Assembly: GCA_023432465.1 (NCBI GenBank) | Contig: JAEYUO010000003.1 | Coordinates: forward strand, 1 to 49,901 | Direction: 5' to 3' | DNA length: 49,901 bases | Source of the DNA: Planctomycetota bacterium | GTDB lineage: Bacteria; Planctomycetota; Phycisphaerae; Phycisphaerales; UBA1924 | Shown here: in pieces, positions 1 to 8,709 of the stretch | Layout: every line of letters starts with the position of its first letter | Position numbering within the stretch: position 1 is the stretch's first letter | Position numbers and translations under genes: made by a program | The notes under the pieces: generated by a model | Told to the model about the DNA's origin: nothing | Database searches by the model: none | Seen by the model: only the letters and a program-made list of their open reading frames with translations

Positions 1-2
1 CC

Positions 3-995
3 CCCGCCCGCCCGATTGACACCCCGATCGCGCTTGAGTCTGTCGTCGGACAGATCAACGGCCGCCCGCTCTTCGTCTCCGAGATCCTCACCCCGCTCGA
101 CGGGCGACTTCGCGCCCTCGCGGTCGAGGTCAAGGGCGACCGCGCCGCGTTCATCCGCGGCTGCTCGAGCGACATCATCGGCATCATCACCAACGAGGTC
201 CGCGACGAACTGATCCTCGCCGAGGCCCAGGCGTCACTCCCGCTCGAAGTCCGCCAGGGCCTGTTCTACTTCCTCGGGAAGATCCAGCAGAACCTCGTCA
301 GCACGCAGGCGGGCAGCGAACTCCAGGCCGATGAAGCCATCCGCGAATCCACCGGTCGCACCCTTCAGCAGGAGGCACGCGACCGGCTCGAACGCGAGCT
401 CATCACCAGCGAACTCCGCGCCAAGGTCATCCCCCGCGTCAACGTCCCCTGGCGTCTCATCCGCCAGGAGTATGAACGCAACTACGACAAGTACAACCCG
501 CCCGGAACCGCGATCCTCCGCGTGATCGCCGTCCCCGCGGCCGATGCTGATGCCGTCCGACAGGCCGAGCAGGCCATCGCCGCCGGCCCCTTTGCCGATG
601 CCGCCGCGATGGAGTTCAACACCTTCCTCCGCTCCACCGGCGGCCTGGTCTCGCGCGAACTCGAAGGCCCGTATCAGGATGCCCCCTTCTTCGCCGACCC
701 CGCGATGAACTCCGCGGCCCAGACCCTGAGCCCCGGACAAACCTCCCCCCCCACGCGCTGGGACGACAAGATCGTCTGGATCCACCTCCAGGCCATCGAC
801 CAGGAGCCCGGCATCTCCCTCTACGATGCCCAGCTCGAAATCGAAACGTCCCTCCGCGACCGCAAGTTCGTGAAGGAGCGCAACATCTACTTCGAGCGGC
901 TCCTCGAACGCGGCAGCTTCACCCGTATCGAGTCCATGGTGCAGGAAACCATGGCGATCGCCGTCGAGCGATACCTGCCCGCGCAGCCGAAGTAA
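3..995 (+). CDS. SurA/PpiC-like peptidyl-prolyl isomerase chaperone, 5' end outside window
   Basis: The frame is open from base 3 to the TAA at 993-995, giving about 330 residues, so the start lies upstream of the window. The visible N-terminal part (VVGQINGRPLFVSEIL, then a long helical segment) resembles the SurA_N chaperone domain, where an extracytoplasmic protein binds unfolded outer-membrane clients. The C-terminal half has a parvulin-like stretch (LRVIAVP, helix, then a GGLVSREL motif resembling the GGDLGW strand of rotamases). The match is weak, so isomerase activity is uncertain. It probably acts in the periplasm. The next gene starts 21 bases downstream on the same strand. Short ORFs in other frames here are shadows. 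Confidence 0.7.
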   Translation, partial: PARPIDTPIALESVVGQINGRPLFVSEILTPLDGRLRALAVEVKGDRAAFIRGCSSDIIGIITNEVRDELILAEAQASLPLEVRQGLFYFLGKIQQNLVSTQAGSELQADEAIRESTGRTLQQEARDRLERELITSELRAKVIPRVNVPWRLIRQEYERNYDKYNPPGTAILRVIAVPAADADAVRQAEQAIAAGPFADAAAMEFNTFLRSTGGLVSRELEGPYQDAPFFADPAMNSAAQTLSPGQTSPPTRWDDKIVWIHLQAIDQEPGISLYDAQLEIETSLRDRKFVKERNIYFERLLERGSFTRIESMVQETMAIAVERYLPAQPK

Positions 996-1016
996 CCCCG
1001 CACCTCACGCACCCCC

Positions 1017-1463
1017 ATGCCGCGCTGGCTCACGCGATTCCTCCGCATCTTCAAACCGCCCGCGTGGTCGGACAACCGCGACCCCCTCGGCCCCGCCGGC
1101 GAGCGCGCTGCCGAGAAGTTCCTCAAGGCCCGCGGCTACCGCATCCTCGCCCGCAACGCCCGCGTCCCAATGGGCGAGGCCGACCTGCTCTGCGAAGCGC
1201 CGGACAGCACCACCATCGTGCTCGTCGAGGTGAAGTCGCGCCGCCTCGATTCGGGCCGCATCGACCCGCCCGCCGAAGCCGCGGTGACCAAGGACAAGCG
1301 GCGCAAACTCGTCAAGATCCTCAAGCACCTCGCCCGCGCCAACCGCTGGCACACGCGCCCCCTCCGCATCGACATCATCGGTGTTGACTTCCGCAACAAC
1401 GAGCCCGTCGAGATCCGCCACCACCCCGGCGCTGTTGGCATCCCCACCCGCCGCGAATCCTGA
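1017..1463 (+). CDS. YraN family (UPF0102) putative endonuclease
   Basis: The 148-residue protein carries the UPF0102/YraN signature: GERAAEKFLKARGYRILARN, then GEADLLC, then VLVEVKSRR. The E-x-D and E-V-K residues form the PD-(D/E)XK-like core, which suggests a small nuclease of the Holliday-junction-resolvase fold. The cellular role of this family is still unclear. The length is close to the family norm of about 120-150 residues. It begins 21 bases after the SurA-like gene and probably belongs to the same transcript. It converges on the histidine kinase at 1481, leaving only 17 bases between the two stops. Confidence 0.85.
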   Translation: MPRWLTRFLRIFKPPAWSDNRDPLGPAGERAAEKFLKARGYRILARNARVPMGEADLLCEAPDSTTIVLVEVKSRRLDSGRIDPPAEAAVTKDKRRKLVKILKHLARANRWHTRPLRIDIIGVDFRNNEPVEIRHHPGAVGIPTRRES

Positions 1464-1480
1464 CCGCTCCGGCACCCTCC

Positions 1481-3196
1481 TCACACCGCCTGCTTGTCCT
1501 TGTCCTTCCGGTCCGCCAGCTTTCCGCGGAACGCCATCTCCAGCCGCATCTCCTCCGCCCGGTCTGCATCGATCTTCTCCGGCAGGATCACGCTGAACAT
1601 CGAGCCGCGGCCCACTTCGCTGTCAAGCTGAATCTCCCCCTGCAAAATCCCCGTGAGTTCCTTGCAGATCGCCAGCCCCAGCCCCGTTCCCGCGTGCCGG
1701 CGCGTATGCCCGCTGTCGGCCTGCTGAAACTTTTCGAAGATCCTGCTCCGATCCTCGGGCGCGATCCCCGGCCCCGTGTCCAGCACGCTGATCCGCACGC
1801 GCTCCGTCGCCCCCGGACCCTCCGTGGCGCGGCCGATCAGCCGCTCCGCGCGCAGCGTCACCCGCGCGCTCCCAGTCACCGCGGGCGTTGATGCCCCCTG
1901 CCCGCTCCCCCCACCGGTCCACGCCCCGTTCGTCCCCGCGCCCGCGCCGCCCGGCGCATTCCACTTGTCGCTGGTGAACTTCACCGCGTTGCTCAGCAGG
2001 TTGAACACCACCTGCTGGAGCTTCTTCCCATCGGTCTCCAGCATCGGCAGATCCGCCGGAAGCTCCACCACCAGTTCCACACCACTTCGGTCCGCCAGCG
2101 GCCGCATCATCGCCGCCAGCGTCTCCAGCAGTTCGCGCAGGTTCACCGACTCCACCCGCAGCTCCATCTTCCCCGCCTCGAGCTTGGCCATCTCCAGCAG
2201 CCCGTTGATCAGCTCCAGCAGCGACCGCCCCGACGTGTGGATGTTCTCCAGGTACCGCCGCCGCTTGCTCAGCCGCGTCGAGTCGTCTCCCGCCTCCGCT
2301 TCCTTGTCCGCGACTTCCTTCAGCAGCTCCGTAAACCCAATGATTGAGTTCAGCGGCGTCCGCAGCTCGTGGCTCACGTTCGCCAGAAACTCCCCCTTGA
2401 GCTTGTTGGACTCATACAGCGCGAGGTTCCGCTCCGCCAGTTCGTTCACACGCAGATCCAGCGACCGGTTCATCGACCGGAGCTGCTCCTGCGTGCTCGT
2501 CAGCGCCTCAAGCATCTGGTTGAACGTCTCCCCCAGCTCCTCAAACTCATCCCCCGTCTGGATCTCCGACCGCACCTGCAAGTCGCCCTCCCGCACCAGT
2601 TCCGCCGTGTCCTTCAGCGATCGCACCGGCCCCAGGATCAGCCGGTTCGTGATCAAATAGAACACCAGGACCGCCAGCCCCAACGCGATCAACCCCGCGC
2701 TCAGCAGGTACGCCATGTTCACCAGCATCTGCGTGCCCGCGCTGTCGCTCGTCCGCGTCAGCACCACCAGCCCCTGCACCGTCTCCCCGCCGTCGCTCGC
2801 CTGCCGCACCGCCTTGGCGAACCAGTATCGCCGCGCAAGCCCCGACCACCGCGACGTGTGCCACTCCGCCAGCTCCGTGTCCTCCGACAGCTCCTCCAGC
2901 GCACGCACCACCACCCGGTCCTCGTGCGCGGCCGCCGCCTCCGGCGTCAGCAGCACCACCTTCGCCCCGCCGATATCCGCCTCCACCCCCGCCCGCAGCT
3001 TCGGCCCCGCGGGCGTCACCTCCGTCGCATACGCCTCCCACGATTCCACCAACTCCCGCGAGAGTTCCCGCTGCGATTCATCGACGATCGCGCTCATCCG
3101 CAGCCACGAAACAAACAGCGCTGCCGCGATGATGAACACCACCGCCGCCCCAAAGAGCAGGAGACACTTGTTCGCAAGTGAGATGCCTCGCCACAT
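1481..3196 (-). CDS. HAMP-containing sensor histidine kinase
   Basis: This 571-residue membrane sensor kinase phosphorylates itself on His and passes the phosphate to an unidentified response regulator. Transmembrane helices lie at about residues 11-31 and 161-185 and enclose a roughly 130-residue extracytoplasmic sensor region with no domain I recognise. A HAMP linker follows (about 186-235), then a coiled coil, then the HisKA H-box LANVSHELRTPLNS with His276. The ATPase domain has the N-box NLLSNAVKFT, the G1 box LDTGPGI, the F-box IFEKFQQ and the G2 box GTGLGLAI. A Gly/Ala-rich stretch of about 45 residues is inserted between the N and G1 boxes. No regulator gene is adjacent, so this is an orphan kinase. 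Confidence 0.93.
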   Translation of the reverse strand: MWRGISLANKCLLLFGAAVVFIIAAALFVSWLRMSAIVDESQRELSRELVESWEAYATEVTPAGPKLRAGVEADIGGAKVVLLTPEAAAAHEDRVVVRALEELSEDTELAEWHTSRWSGLARRYWFAKAVRQASDGGETVQGLVVLTRTSDSAGTQMLVNMAYLLSAGLIALGLAVLVFYLITNRLILGPVRSLKDTAELVREGDLQVRSEIQTGDEFEELGETFNQMLEALTSTQEQLRSMNRSLDLRVNELAERNLALYESNKLKGEFLANVSHELRTPLNSIIGFTELLKEVADKEAEAGDDSTRLSKRRRYLENIHTSGRSLLELINGLLEMAKLEAGKMELRVESVNLRELLETLAAMMRPLADRSGVELVVELPADLPMLETDGKKLQQVVFNLLSNAVKFTSDKWNAPGGAGAGTNGAWTGGGSGQGASTPAVTGSARVTLRAERLIGRATEGPGATERVRISVLDTGPGIAPEDRSRIFEKFQQADSGHTRRHAGTGLGLAICKELTGILQGEIQLDSEVGRGSMFSVILPEKIDADRAEEMRLEMAFRGKLADRKDKDKQAV

Positions 3197-3240
3197 CGCG
3201 ACAAGTCTACGTCAACACGCCCCCGCCCGAAGCCCTCACC

Positions 3241-4287
3241 CTACCTCGCACGCTTTGTGTTCCGGTACACGGTGTGGCAGTCCTTGCACGACTGATCCAC
3301 CGCCGCAAACAGCCGGTCCAGCTCCTCCGCGCCCTTCTTCGCCACGATCGCATCCTCCAGCGCCTGCGCTTCCTCCCAAGACCGCTTCAACAACGCGTGG
3401 AACTCCGCCGGAAGCGCCTTGCTCTCCTCATCCTCCATCAGCACGCGGTAGTGGTCCGCCAGCCGCCCCGCCTCCGCGCTGGGCACGATGTCCGGATGGT
3501 CCTTCGGCACCGTCCAACCCGCTTTCTTCACATGCCCAAGGTTCACATGGCAGAAGTCCACCCCCACCATGTTGTCCACCATCCCCGACACCGTCGCCAC
3601 CGATGGCAGCTCCGTCGCCGCAGGCGCGGCCTCCAGGAAACTCAAGTACTCCGGCGAGATCGTCGCCACGCACTCATACAACCCCGGATAGCTCGGTGCC
3701 GTCTTCGCCGCCTTCATGAACGCCACGCCCTGCTCCGGCGTCAGTTCCCCCACAATGACCGCCGCGCTCGCCGCCGCCGCCGGCCCTCGATGCTTCCCGT
3801 GGTGGCAGTGAATGAACACCGGTCCCTCCAGGTCCCGATACGCCTTGGCGATCAGCACCTGCTGCTCCGCATCGATCCCGTCATACCCAACCGGCAGATG
3901 CACATACCGCATCCCATACGCCGCAGCGCGATCCACCATCGGCTTCGCGCCATCCACCGAGATGATCGTCCTCACCCCAAGCGCCTGAAGCTCTGCAAAC
4001 GCCGCATCGCTCTCCGGCGAGTTCCCGCTGTACATCCGCGGCGTCACCCGCAGCACATTGTGCAGCGGCCCCAGATCCTGACCCGCCTCACTGTTGAACC
4101 GCTCCGCCGGCACACTCGGCTCCGACAGAACGACCGTCCGCTCCGGCTTGGCTTCCGCCTCCGCCGCAGGAACTCCCGCCGGTTCCGCCGCGGCGGCGTC
4201 CTTTGGGCCATCCCCCGAACACGCCGCCATCCCGAAGATCAGGCCCGCAACCGCACCAGCCCACACAACACGGAAACCTTGCTTCAT
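3241..4287 (-). CDS. Lipoprotein with tyrosine-phosphatase-like and cytochrome c'-like domains
   Basis: The ATG at 4285-4287 is chosen because AGGAG lies nine bases upstream; a GTG three bases earlier is possible. The 348-residue product starts with a lipoprotein signal (GLIFGMAAC, Cys23). Next comes a dual-specificity/tyrosine phosphatase-like domain: SGNSPESDAAFAEL, GVRTIISVDG, and the P-loop HCHHGKHRGP with Cys161 and Arg167 in the C-X5-R arrangement. The last 80 residues are helical and end in CKDCH (Cys334, Cys337, His338), a CxxCH haem-c site in the C-terminal position typical of class II cytochromes c'. It would be lipid-anchored and extracytoplasmic. Fusion of these two domains is unusual. 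Substrate and redox partner are unknown. Confidence 0.75.
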   Translation of the reverse strand: MKQGFRVVWAGAVAGLIFGMAACSGDGPKDAAAAEPAGVPAAEAEAKPERTVVLSEPSVPAERFNSEAGQDLGPLHNVLRVTPRMYSGNSPESDAAFAELQALGVRTIISVDGAKPMVDRAAAYGMRYVHLPVGYDGIDAEQQVLIAKAYRDLEGPVFIHCHHGKHRGPAAAASAAVIVGELTPEQGVAFMKAAKTAPSYPGLYECVATISPEYLSFLEAAPAATELPSVATVSGMVDNMVGVDFCHVNLGHVKKAGWTVPKDHPDIVPSAEAGRLADHYRVLMEDEESKALPAEFHALLKRSWEEAQALEDAIVAKKGAEELDRLFAAVDQSCKDCHTVYRNTKRAR

Positions 4288-4581
4288 CACGACGGACTCC
4301 TGTTGGTTCTCCGGGCGAGCGCGGGCCGGGAGCCGAGTCTACCGAGGTTCGGATGGGCCGGTGGCGGATTGCAGCCGGCCGGTTCTCGACGTCCTTCCTC
4401 GCCCCCAGCCCCCCCACACACACCCACCATCCGGGGTTGGCCGCTGCCGGGGGCCGGGGCTAGCATTTCCCCGATCTCGTTCTCGTTCCGGCCCAGGTGG
4501 GCCCGACCTCAGGATCGCCGACGCTTTCTCTGGCCCGAGTTCAAGCACCGGTTTCACACTCTCAAGGGCAGGATTCAGCGC

Positions 4582-4941
4582 ATGAAGCTTTACGTCGGCA
4601 ATCTCTCTTTCAGCACCACCGAAGCCCAGCTCCGTCAGCTTTTCGAGGCCCATGGCCAGGTCGCCTCCGCCTCCCTCGTCATGGACCGTGACACCGGCCG
4701 TCCCCGCGGGTTCGGCTTCGTCGAGTTCCCCAACGACGATGAAGCCCGCGCTGCGATCGAGGCCCTCAGCGGCAAGAACGTCGATGGTCGCACCATCACC
4801 GTCAACGAGGCCAAGCCCCGCGAAGGCGGCGGCGGCGGCGGTCGTGGCGGATTCGGTGGCGGCGGCGGCGGTGGTCGTCGCGGCGGCGGCGGTGGTGGCG
4901 GATACGGTGGCGGCGGCGGCGGTGGCCGCGGCAGCTGGTAA
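4582..4941 (+). CDS. RRM-type RNA-binding protein with glycine-rich tail
   Basis: The 119-residue protein has one RNA recognition motif. RNP2 is KLYVGNLSF near the start and RNP1 is RGFGFVEF at about residues 42-49. A Gly/Arg tail of about 37 residues (RGG/GGG repeats with one YGG) follows. The layout matches the bacterial RRM proteins of cyanobacteria and planctomycetes, which bind single-stranded RNA and often respond to cold. The ATG at 4582 starts directly on the RNP2 strand, as usual for the family; the longer upstream frame overlaps the antisense phosphatase gene and is not used. A Rho-independent terminator follows 50 bases downstream, so this is probably a single-gene transcript. Confidence 0.93.
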   Translation: MKLYVGNLSFSTTEAQLRQLFEAHGQVASASLVMDRDTGRPRGFGFVEFPNDDEARAAIEALSGKNVDGRTITVNEAKPREGGGGGGRGGFGGGGGGGRRGGGGGGGYGGGGGGGRGSW

Positions 4942-4990
4942 ATCGCTCAACGCCTGACCCCCCTTCGGTCAGGTCAGCCTCTACAACCTC

Positions 4991-5028
4991 AAGAGCCGGG
5001 ACTTCACCGTCCCGGCTCTTTGCGTTTT
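4991..5028 (+). terminator. Rho-independent terminator after the RRM gene
   Basis: A perfect 12-base-pair stem (AAGAGCCGGGAC, six-base loop, GTCCCGGCTCTT at 4991-5020) is followed by TGCGTTTT. Its position 50 bases after the RRM stop codon fits termination of that gene. Confidence 0.85.
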
Positions 5029-5173
5029 GCCCAGAACCCCGCGGACCGCAGGACATGGGCGGCCTCATGCCTTCCCAGCACGCAGCCTGCCTTCTTTCGC
5101 GATCGCCTCTCGCGCGACACTCAACGTCCGCGCGTGCACCGATTTCCCGCTCTTAAGCCACAAGGGAGATCCC

Positions 5174-5201
5174 TTGACTTGGGGCCAAAATCGGTTAGAT
5201 T
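5174..5201 (+). promoter_or_regulatory. Candidate sigma70-type promoter for the PEP-CTERM-like gene
   Basis: TTGACT (5174-5179) is separated by 16 bases from TAGATT (5196-5201). The boxes sit about 105 bases before the start codon at 5308 in a gene-free stretch of roughly 280 bases. The leader also contains a short GC hairpin (TCCCGCC/GGCGGGA, about 5272-5288) just ahead of an AG-rich ribosome binding site. No other feature is seen in this gap. Confidence 0.45.
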
Positions 5202-5307
5202 GCAGGATGCGTGTCGGCTGGAGGGCCGCCACGCTGACCCCTGGTGGAAACAGGGGCCATCGCCAACAAGGGTCCCGCCGAGGCGGGATCAGAGAGAGAG
5301 AACCAAC

Positions 5308-6087
5308 ATGCCGACTTCATTGATTCGTGCGTACGCGCGGACATCCGTCATGGCCGCCGCGACGGTTGTGTGCTTCGCCGGTGCCGCCCAAGCGGACCTC
5401 ATCGCCGATAACGGGTTCGGCACCGCGGACCTTCCCCCCGTCGGGCTCACATACACGACGCCCTTCGGCGACATGGCGATCATCGACGGGTTGCCGCTCG
5501 GCACCACGATTCAGATCGATGCCTCGATGCACTCGTTCACCTACAACCAGTTCAGCCCGCCCGGTGTGATGTCGTTCCCGCCCAACGCGACCGGGCGGCA
5601 ACCGGGCGGGACGCTCGGCGGCGAGCAAGCCGCATCGGATGCCGTGTTCACCTGGCCGCTCATCGGCACCGGCTCGCTCGCGGGCTACAACCGCCTCATC
5701 CAGATCCCGATCAGCCACGAGATTCACATGGCGCCGCGAGTCAACGGCGACCCCGTGCAGTCGTTCGCCACCGACTTCTTCCGCGGCTTCGGGCAGATCA
5801 CCGGCGACCCCGACTTCGACCTGCTCCGATTCACCGGCGGAACCGACTTCGGCCTGCCCAGCCCCGGACAGACGTGGCTGACCACCGCCGGGCCGGGGCT
5901 CTGGGACATGGGCTCCTACTACGACCTCACCTACCGCATCGACTTCGTCGGCGCGCCGGGCGGCCTGCTCGCCGGGATGAGCGGCTCCACCACCGGGACC
6001 GTCCGCCTGAACATCGTCCCCGCGCCGGGGGTCGCGCTGGGCATGCTGACCTGCGGCACACTGCTGGGCCTGCGACGCCGGAGGTAG
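5308..6087 (+). CDS. Secreted protein with PEP-CTERM-like sorting tail
   Basis: The start codon at 5308 follows GAGAGAGAG. The 259-residue product has a signal peptide (a hydrophobic run ending CFAGAAQA near residue 29) and a beta-rich central region of no recognised family. The C-terminus is built as VPAPG, a short hydrophobic helix (VALGMLTCGTLLGL) and RRRR. This tripartite tail is the planctomycete variant of PEP-CTERM, recognised by an exosortase that removes the tail and passes the protein to the envelope or matrix. No exosortase is in the window. The TTPFG and DLTYRIDF strands suggest a cell-surface or extracellular-matrix protein. Function is otherwise unknown. Confidence 0.8.
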   Translation: MPTSLIRAYARTSVMAAATVVCFAGAAQADLIADNGFGTADLPPVGLTYTTPFGDMAIIDGLPLGTTIQIDASMHSFTYNQFSPPGVMSFPPNATGRQPGGTLGGEQAASDAVFTWPLIGTGSLAGYNRLIQIPISHEIHMAPRVNGDPVQSFATDFFRGFGQITGDPDFDLLRFTGGTDFGLPSPGQTWLTTAGPGLWDMGSYYDLTYRIDFVGAPGGLLAGMSGSTTGTVRLNIVPAPGVALGMLTCGTLLGLRRRR

Positions 6088-6107
6088 CCGCTTCCCAGAG
6101 CATCGAT

Positions 6108-6126
6108 GCGGACGCATACAGTCCGC
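6108..6126 (+). other. Perfect hairpin directly ahead of the thiolase start
   Basis: GCGGAC, seven bases, GTCCGC: a perfect six-base-pair inverted repeat ending two bases before the thiolase ATG at 6129. It occupies the place where a ribosome binding site would normally lie. It could be an operator, a translation-limiting hairpin, or a chance pairing. Confidence 0.4.
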
Positions 6127-6128
6127 CT

Positions 6129-7334
6129 ATGCGAAGACGAGCCGCGGTCATCTGCGCCCTGCGAACCCCCATCGGCCGCTACGGCGGTGCGTTGTCAACC
6201 GTCCGCCCCGATGATCTCGCCGCGCAGGTCATTCGCGCGGTCATCGCACGCACCAGAATCGATCCCGGTCTGATCGACGATGTCTACCTCGGCGCGGCCA
6301 ACCAGGCGGGCGAAGACAACCGCAACGTCGCGCGCATGGCCACGCTCCTGGCGGGGCTGCCCGTGACCGTGCCCGGCAGCACCGTGAACCGGCTGTGCGC
6401 CTCAGGGCTGGAGGCGATCAACATCGCCGCCAGAATGATCGAGGCGAACCACGGCGATGTCTTCATCGCGGGCGGCGTCGAATCCATGAGCCGCGCCCCG
6501 CTGGTCCTGAGCAAGGCCCAGGCCGCGTTCGACCGCGCCCAGGAACTGGTCGATACATCCATCGGCTGGCGCTTTGTGAATCCAAAGCTCGCGGCGATGC
6601 ATCACCCCTATTCGATGGGCGAGACCGCCGAGAACGTCGCCCGCGCCCACAACATCAGCCGCGAGGATCAGGACCGCTTCGCCCTCGCGAGCCAGCACAA
6701 GTGGGCCGCCGCGCACCAGGCAGGCCGCTTCGCCGATGAGATCGTGCCCGTCGAGATTCCGCAGAGAAAGGGCGCATCGCTCTCCGTCGCCGTCGATGAG
6801 CACCCGCGGCCGGACACGACGCTGGAGCAACTCGCCAAGCTACGCCCCGTCTTCACGGATGCCCAGACCGGCACGGTCACGGCCGGCAACTCATCGGGCG
6901 TGAACGACGGCGCCGCCGCGCTCCTGCTTGTGGAGGCTGGCCGCGCTGCCGCGCTCGGGCTCACGCCCATCGCCTTCGTCGGAGCGAGCGCATCGGCCGG
7001 CGTCGACCCTGCGCAGATGGGGATCGGCCCCGTGCCCGCGACGCGCAAGGCGCTCGAACGGGCAGGGCTCAAACTTGAGGACATCGGGCTGTTCGAGCTC
7101 AACGAGGCCTTCGCAGCGCAGTCGGTCGCGTGCATCCGCGAACTCGGCATCGACGAGTCCATGGTGAACGTCAACGGCGGCGCAATCGCGATGGGCCACC
7201 CGCTCGGGTGCAGCGGCGCGCGCATCGCCACAACGCTGGTGCACGAGATGTCACGCCGCGGAGTCCGCCGCGGAATCGCGACCCTCTGCGTGGGCGTGGG
7301 CCAGGGGCTGGCGACGGTGTTCGAGCGCGAGTAA
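6129..7334 (+). CDS. Acetyl-CoA acyltransferase (thiolase), PcaF/beta-ketothiolase type
   Basis: The 401-residue thiolase cleaves a 3-oxoacyl-CoA with CoA into acetyl-CoA and a shortened acyl-CoA, or runs in reverse. The catalytic residues are all present: Cys90 in NRLCASGLEAI, His357 in GHPLGCSGA and Cys387 in LCVGVGQG, plus NEAFAAQ. Length and motifs are close to 3-oxoadipyl-CoA thiolase, but substrate cannot be read from sequence. The ATG at 6129 begins the family-typical RRAAVICALRTPIGRYGG strand. It converges with the four-gene minus-strand operon at 7364-11516 that encodes an aminotransferase, a CoA-transferase and an aminomutase. It would supply the final cleavage step of that pathway. 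No ribosome binding site is visible; a hairpin sits there instead. Confidence 0.92.
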   Translation: MRRRAAVICALRTPIGRYGGALSTVRPDDLAAQVIRAVIARTRIDPGLIDDVYLGAANQAGEDNRNVARMATLLAGLPVTVPGSTVNRLCASGLEAINIAARMIEANHGDVFIAGGVESMSRAPLVLSKAQAAFDRAQELVDTSIGWRFVNPKLAAMHHPYSMGETAENVARAHNISREDQDRFALASQHKWAAAHQAGRFADEIVPVEIPQRKGASLSVAVDEHPRPDTTLEQLAKLRPVFTDAQTGTVTAGNSSGVNDGAAALLLVEAGRAAALGLTPIAFVGASASAGVDPAQMGIGPVPATRKALERAGLKLEDIGLFELNEAFAAQSVACIRELGIDESMVNVNGGAIAMGHPLGCSGARIATTLVHEMSRRGVRRGIATLCVGVGQGLATVFERE

Positions 7335-7363
7335 ACAATCGGCCAACGCCCTTCTGCGCACGC

Positions 7364-8686
7364 TCAGGCCATGGCAGCGAGCTTCTCGAACCCCGAATGC
7401 AGGGCAGCGACCAGCCCATCGATATCGCTCTCGTTCATCGGCGTCGAGAGCGCGGCCGAGCAGGAGTTCACCAGGATGAACCCCTCATCGAACATGTGGT
7501 TGAGGAGCATCTTGAGCCGCTTGTTCTCATCCGGCGAGAGATACGCCTCGCGGTAGTTTCGCGGCGGGGTGGCCTTCACGTGGATCCGGAACATCGAGCC
7601 CGTTCCCGTCACGCTCGCGGCCGCGCCAGTTTCGCGGATGGCCCTCTCGATGCCCACCACGGCCCGACGGGAAAGAGCATTCAAACGATCGACCTCCGGC
7701 CGGTCGAACTTCTCCATCGCCGAGAGGCCCGCGCCAACACTGATCGGGTTGGCGGAGAACGTGCCGGAATGCGGGAAGACATACCGCGGCGACCGCGGGT
7801 TCAGGACATCCATCACTTCCGCTCGACCCGCGATCGCGCCGATGGGGAAGCCCCCGCCGATCATCTTGCCCAGCGCGGTCAGGTCCGGCGAGATGCCGTA
7901 CTGCTGCTGGAGCCCGCCGTAGCACGAGCGGAACGTAATGACCTCATCGATCAGCAGGAGTACACCGTTGCGGCTTGTCCAGTCGCGGATGGCCGCGACA
8001 TACTCGGGATCCGCGGGGTTCAGGCCGATGCGGTGCGGCATGAGGTCCAGCACGACGCAGGCGAGCTTGTCCTTCGCCCGCTCAAGCAGCGCGATGGTGC
8101 GTTCCGTGTTGTTGAAGGGGAAGACGACGACCTCGTTCACCGCGGACTCCGGCGTCCCGTGCACAAGCGGAACGCGCGTGGGCTCATCGGGGCTGCCCCA
8201 CGTGGCGGGCGTCGGCACCTGGCTCACCTCCAGATAGTCGTAGCCGCCGTGATACGCGCCCTCGGCCTTGGCGATCATCGGGCGACCGGTGAACGCCCGC
8301 GCCACCTTGACGCCGACCATCAGGGCCTCGGTGCCGGAGTTGACAAATCGCAGCTTCTCGAACCCGGGGTTGCGGGCTCGCAGGTGCTCCGCGCAGCGGA
8401 TCTCGACCTCGGTCGCGGCGTTGAATGCCGTGCCGCGGCGGAGCTGCTCGGTCACCATGCGGACCATGTCGGGGTCGGCGTGCCCGTGGATCAGCGAAGC
8501 CATGTTGTTGGCAAAGTCGGTGCGGGTGACGCCCTCGATGTCGGTGAGTCGGCATCCCTCGCCACGGTCAACGTACATCGGGTGCGGATCGTGGAGCGCC
8601 GCATTCCGGCTGACGCCGCCGGGGAGGACCTTCAACCCGCGCTCATACAGAGCGGCGCTTCGGCTGACATCGACGTGCGTGGTCAT
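7364..8686 (-). CDS. Class III PLP aminotransferase, GSA-aminomutase-like
   Basis: This 440-residue fold-type I PLP enzyme resembles glutamate-1-semialdehyde aminomutase (HemL). Visible features are PGGVSR (Arg27), VNSGTEALM, the PLP-ring Asp247 in LLIDEVITFR and the Schiff-base lysine Lys274 in LTALGKMIGGGFPIGA. From memory, known bacterial beta-amino-acid transaminases such as the Variovorax beta-phenylalanine enzyme are GSAM-like and use an Arg in the PGG(V/N)xR region to bind the carboxylate. That fits the setting, since the gene is last in an operon with an aminomutase and CoA-transferase subunits. It starts 23 bases after the CoA-transferase B stop. A true HemL is the alternative, but then it would not be expected in this operon. 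Confidence 0.85.
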   Translation of the reverse strand: MTTHVDVSRSAALYERGLKVLPGGVSRNAALHDPHPMYVDRGEGCRLTDIEGVTRTDFANNMASLIHGHADPDMVRMVTEQLRRGTAFNAATEVEIRCAEHLRARNPGFEKLRFVNSGTEALMVGVKVARAFTGRPMIAKAEGAYHGGYDYLEVSQVPTPATWGSPDEPTRVPLVHGTPESAVNEVVVFPFNNTERTIALLERAKDKLACVVLDLMPHRIGLNPADPEYVAAIRDWTSRNGVLLLIDEVITFRSCYGGLQQQYGISPDLTALGKMIGGGFPIGAIAGRAEVMDVLNPRSPRYVFPHSGTFSANPISVGAGLSAMEKFDRPEVDRLNALSRRAVVGIERAIRETGAAASVTGTGSMFRIHVKATPPRNYREAYLSPDENKRLKMLLNHMFDEGFILVNSCSAALSTPMNESDIDGLVAALHSGFEKLAAMA

Positions 8687-8709
8687 GGTTTGGATCCGGG
8701 GAAGGGGGA

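Noticed and set aside
7364..8686. The aminotransferase as the haem-pathway enzyme HemL
   Set aside because: It is similar in sequence, but its operon with CoA-transferase subunits and an aminomutase favours a catabolic transaminase. This was not fully excluded.
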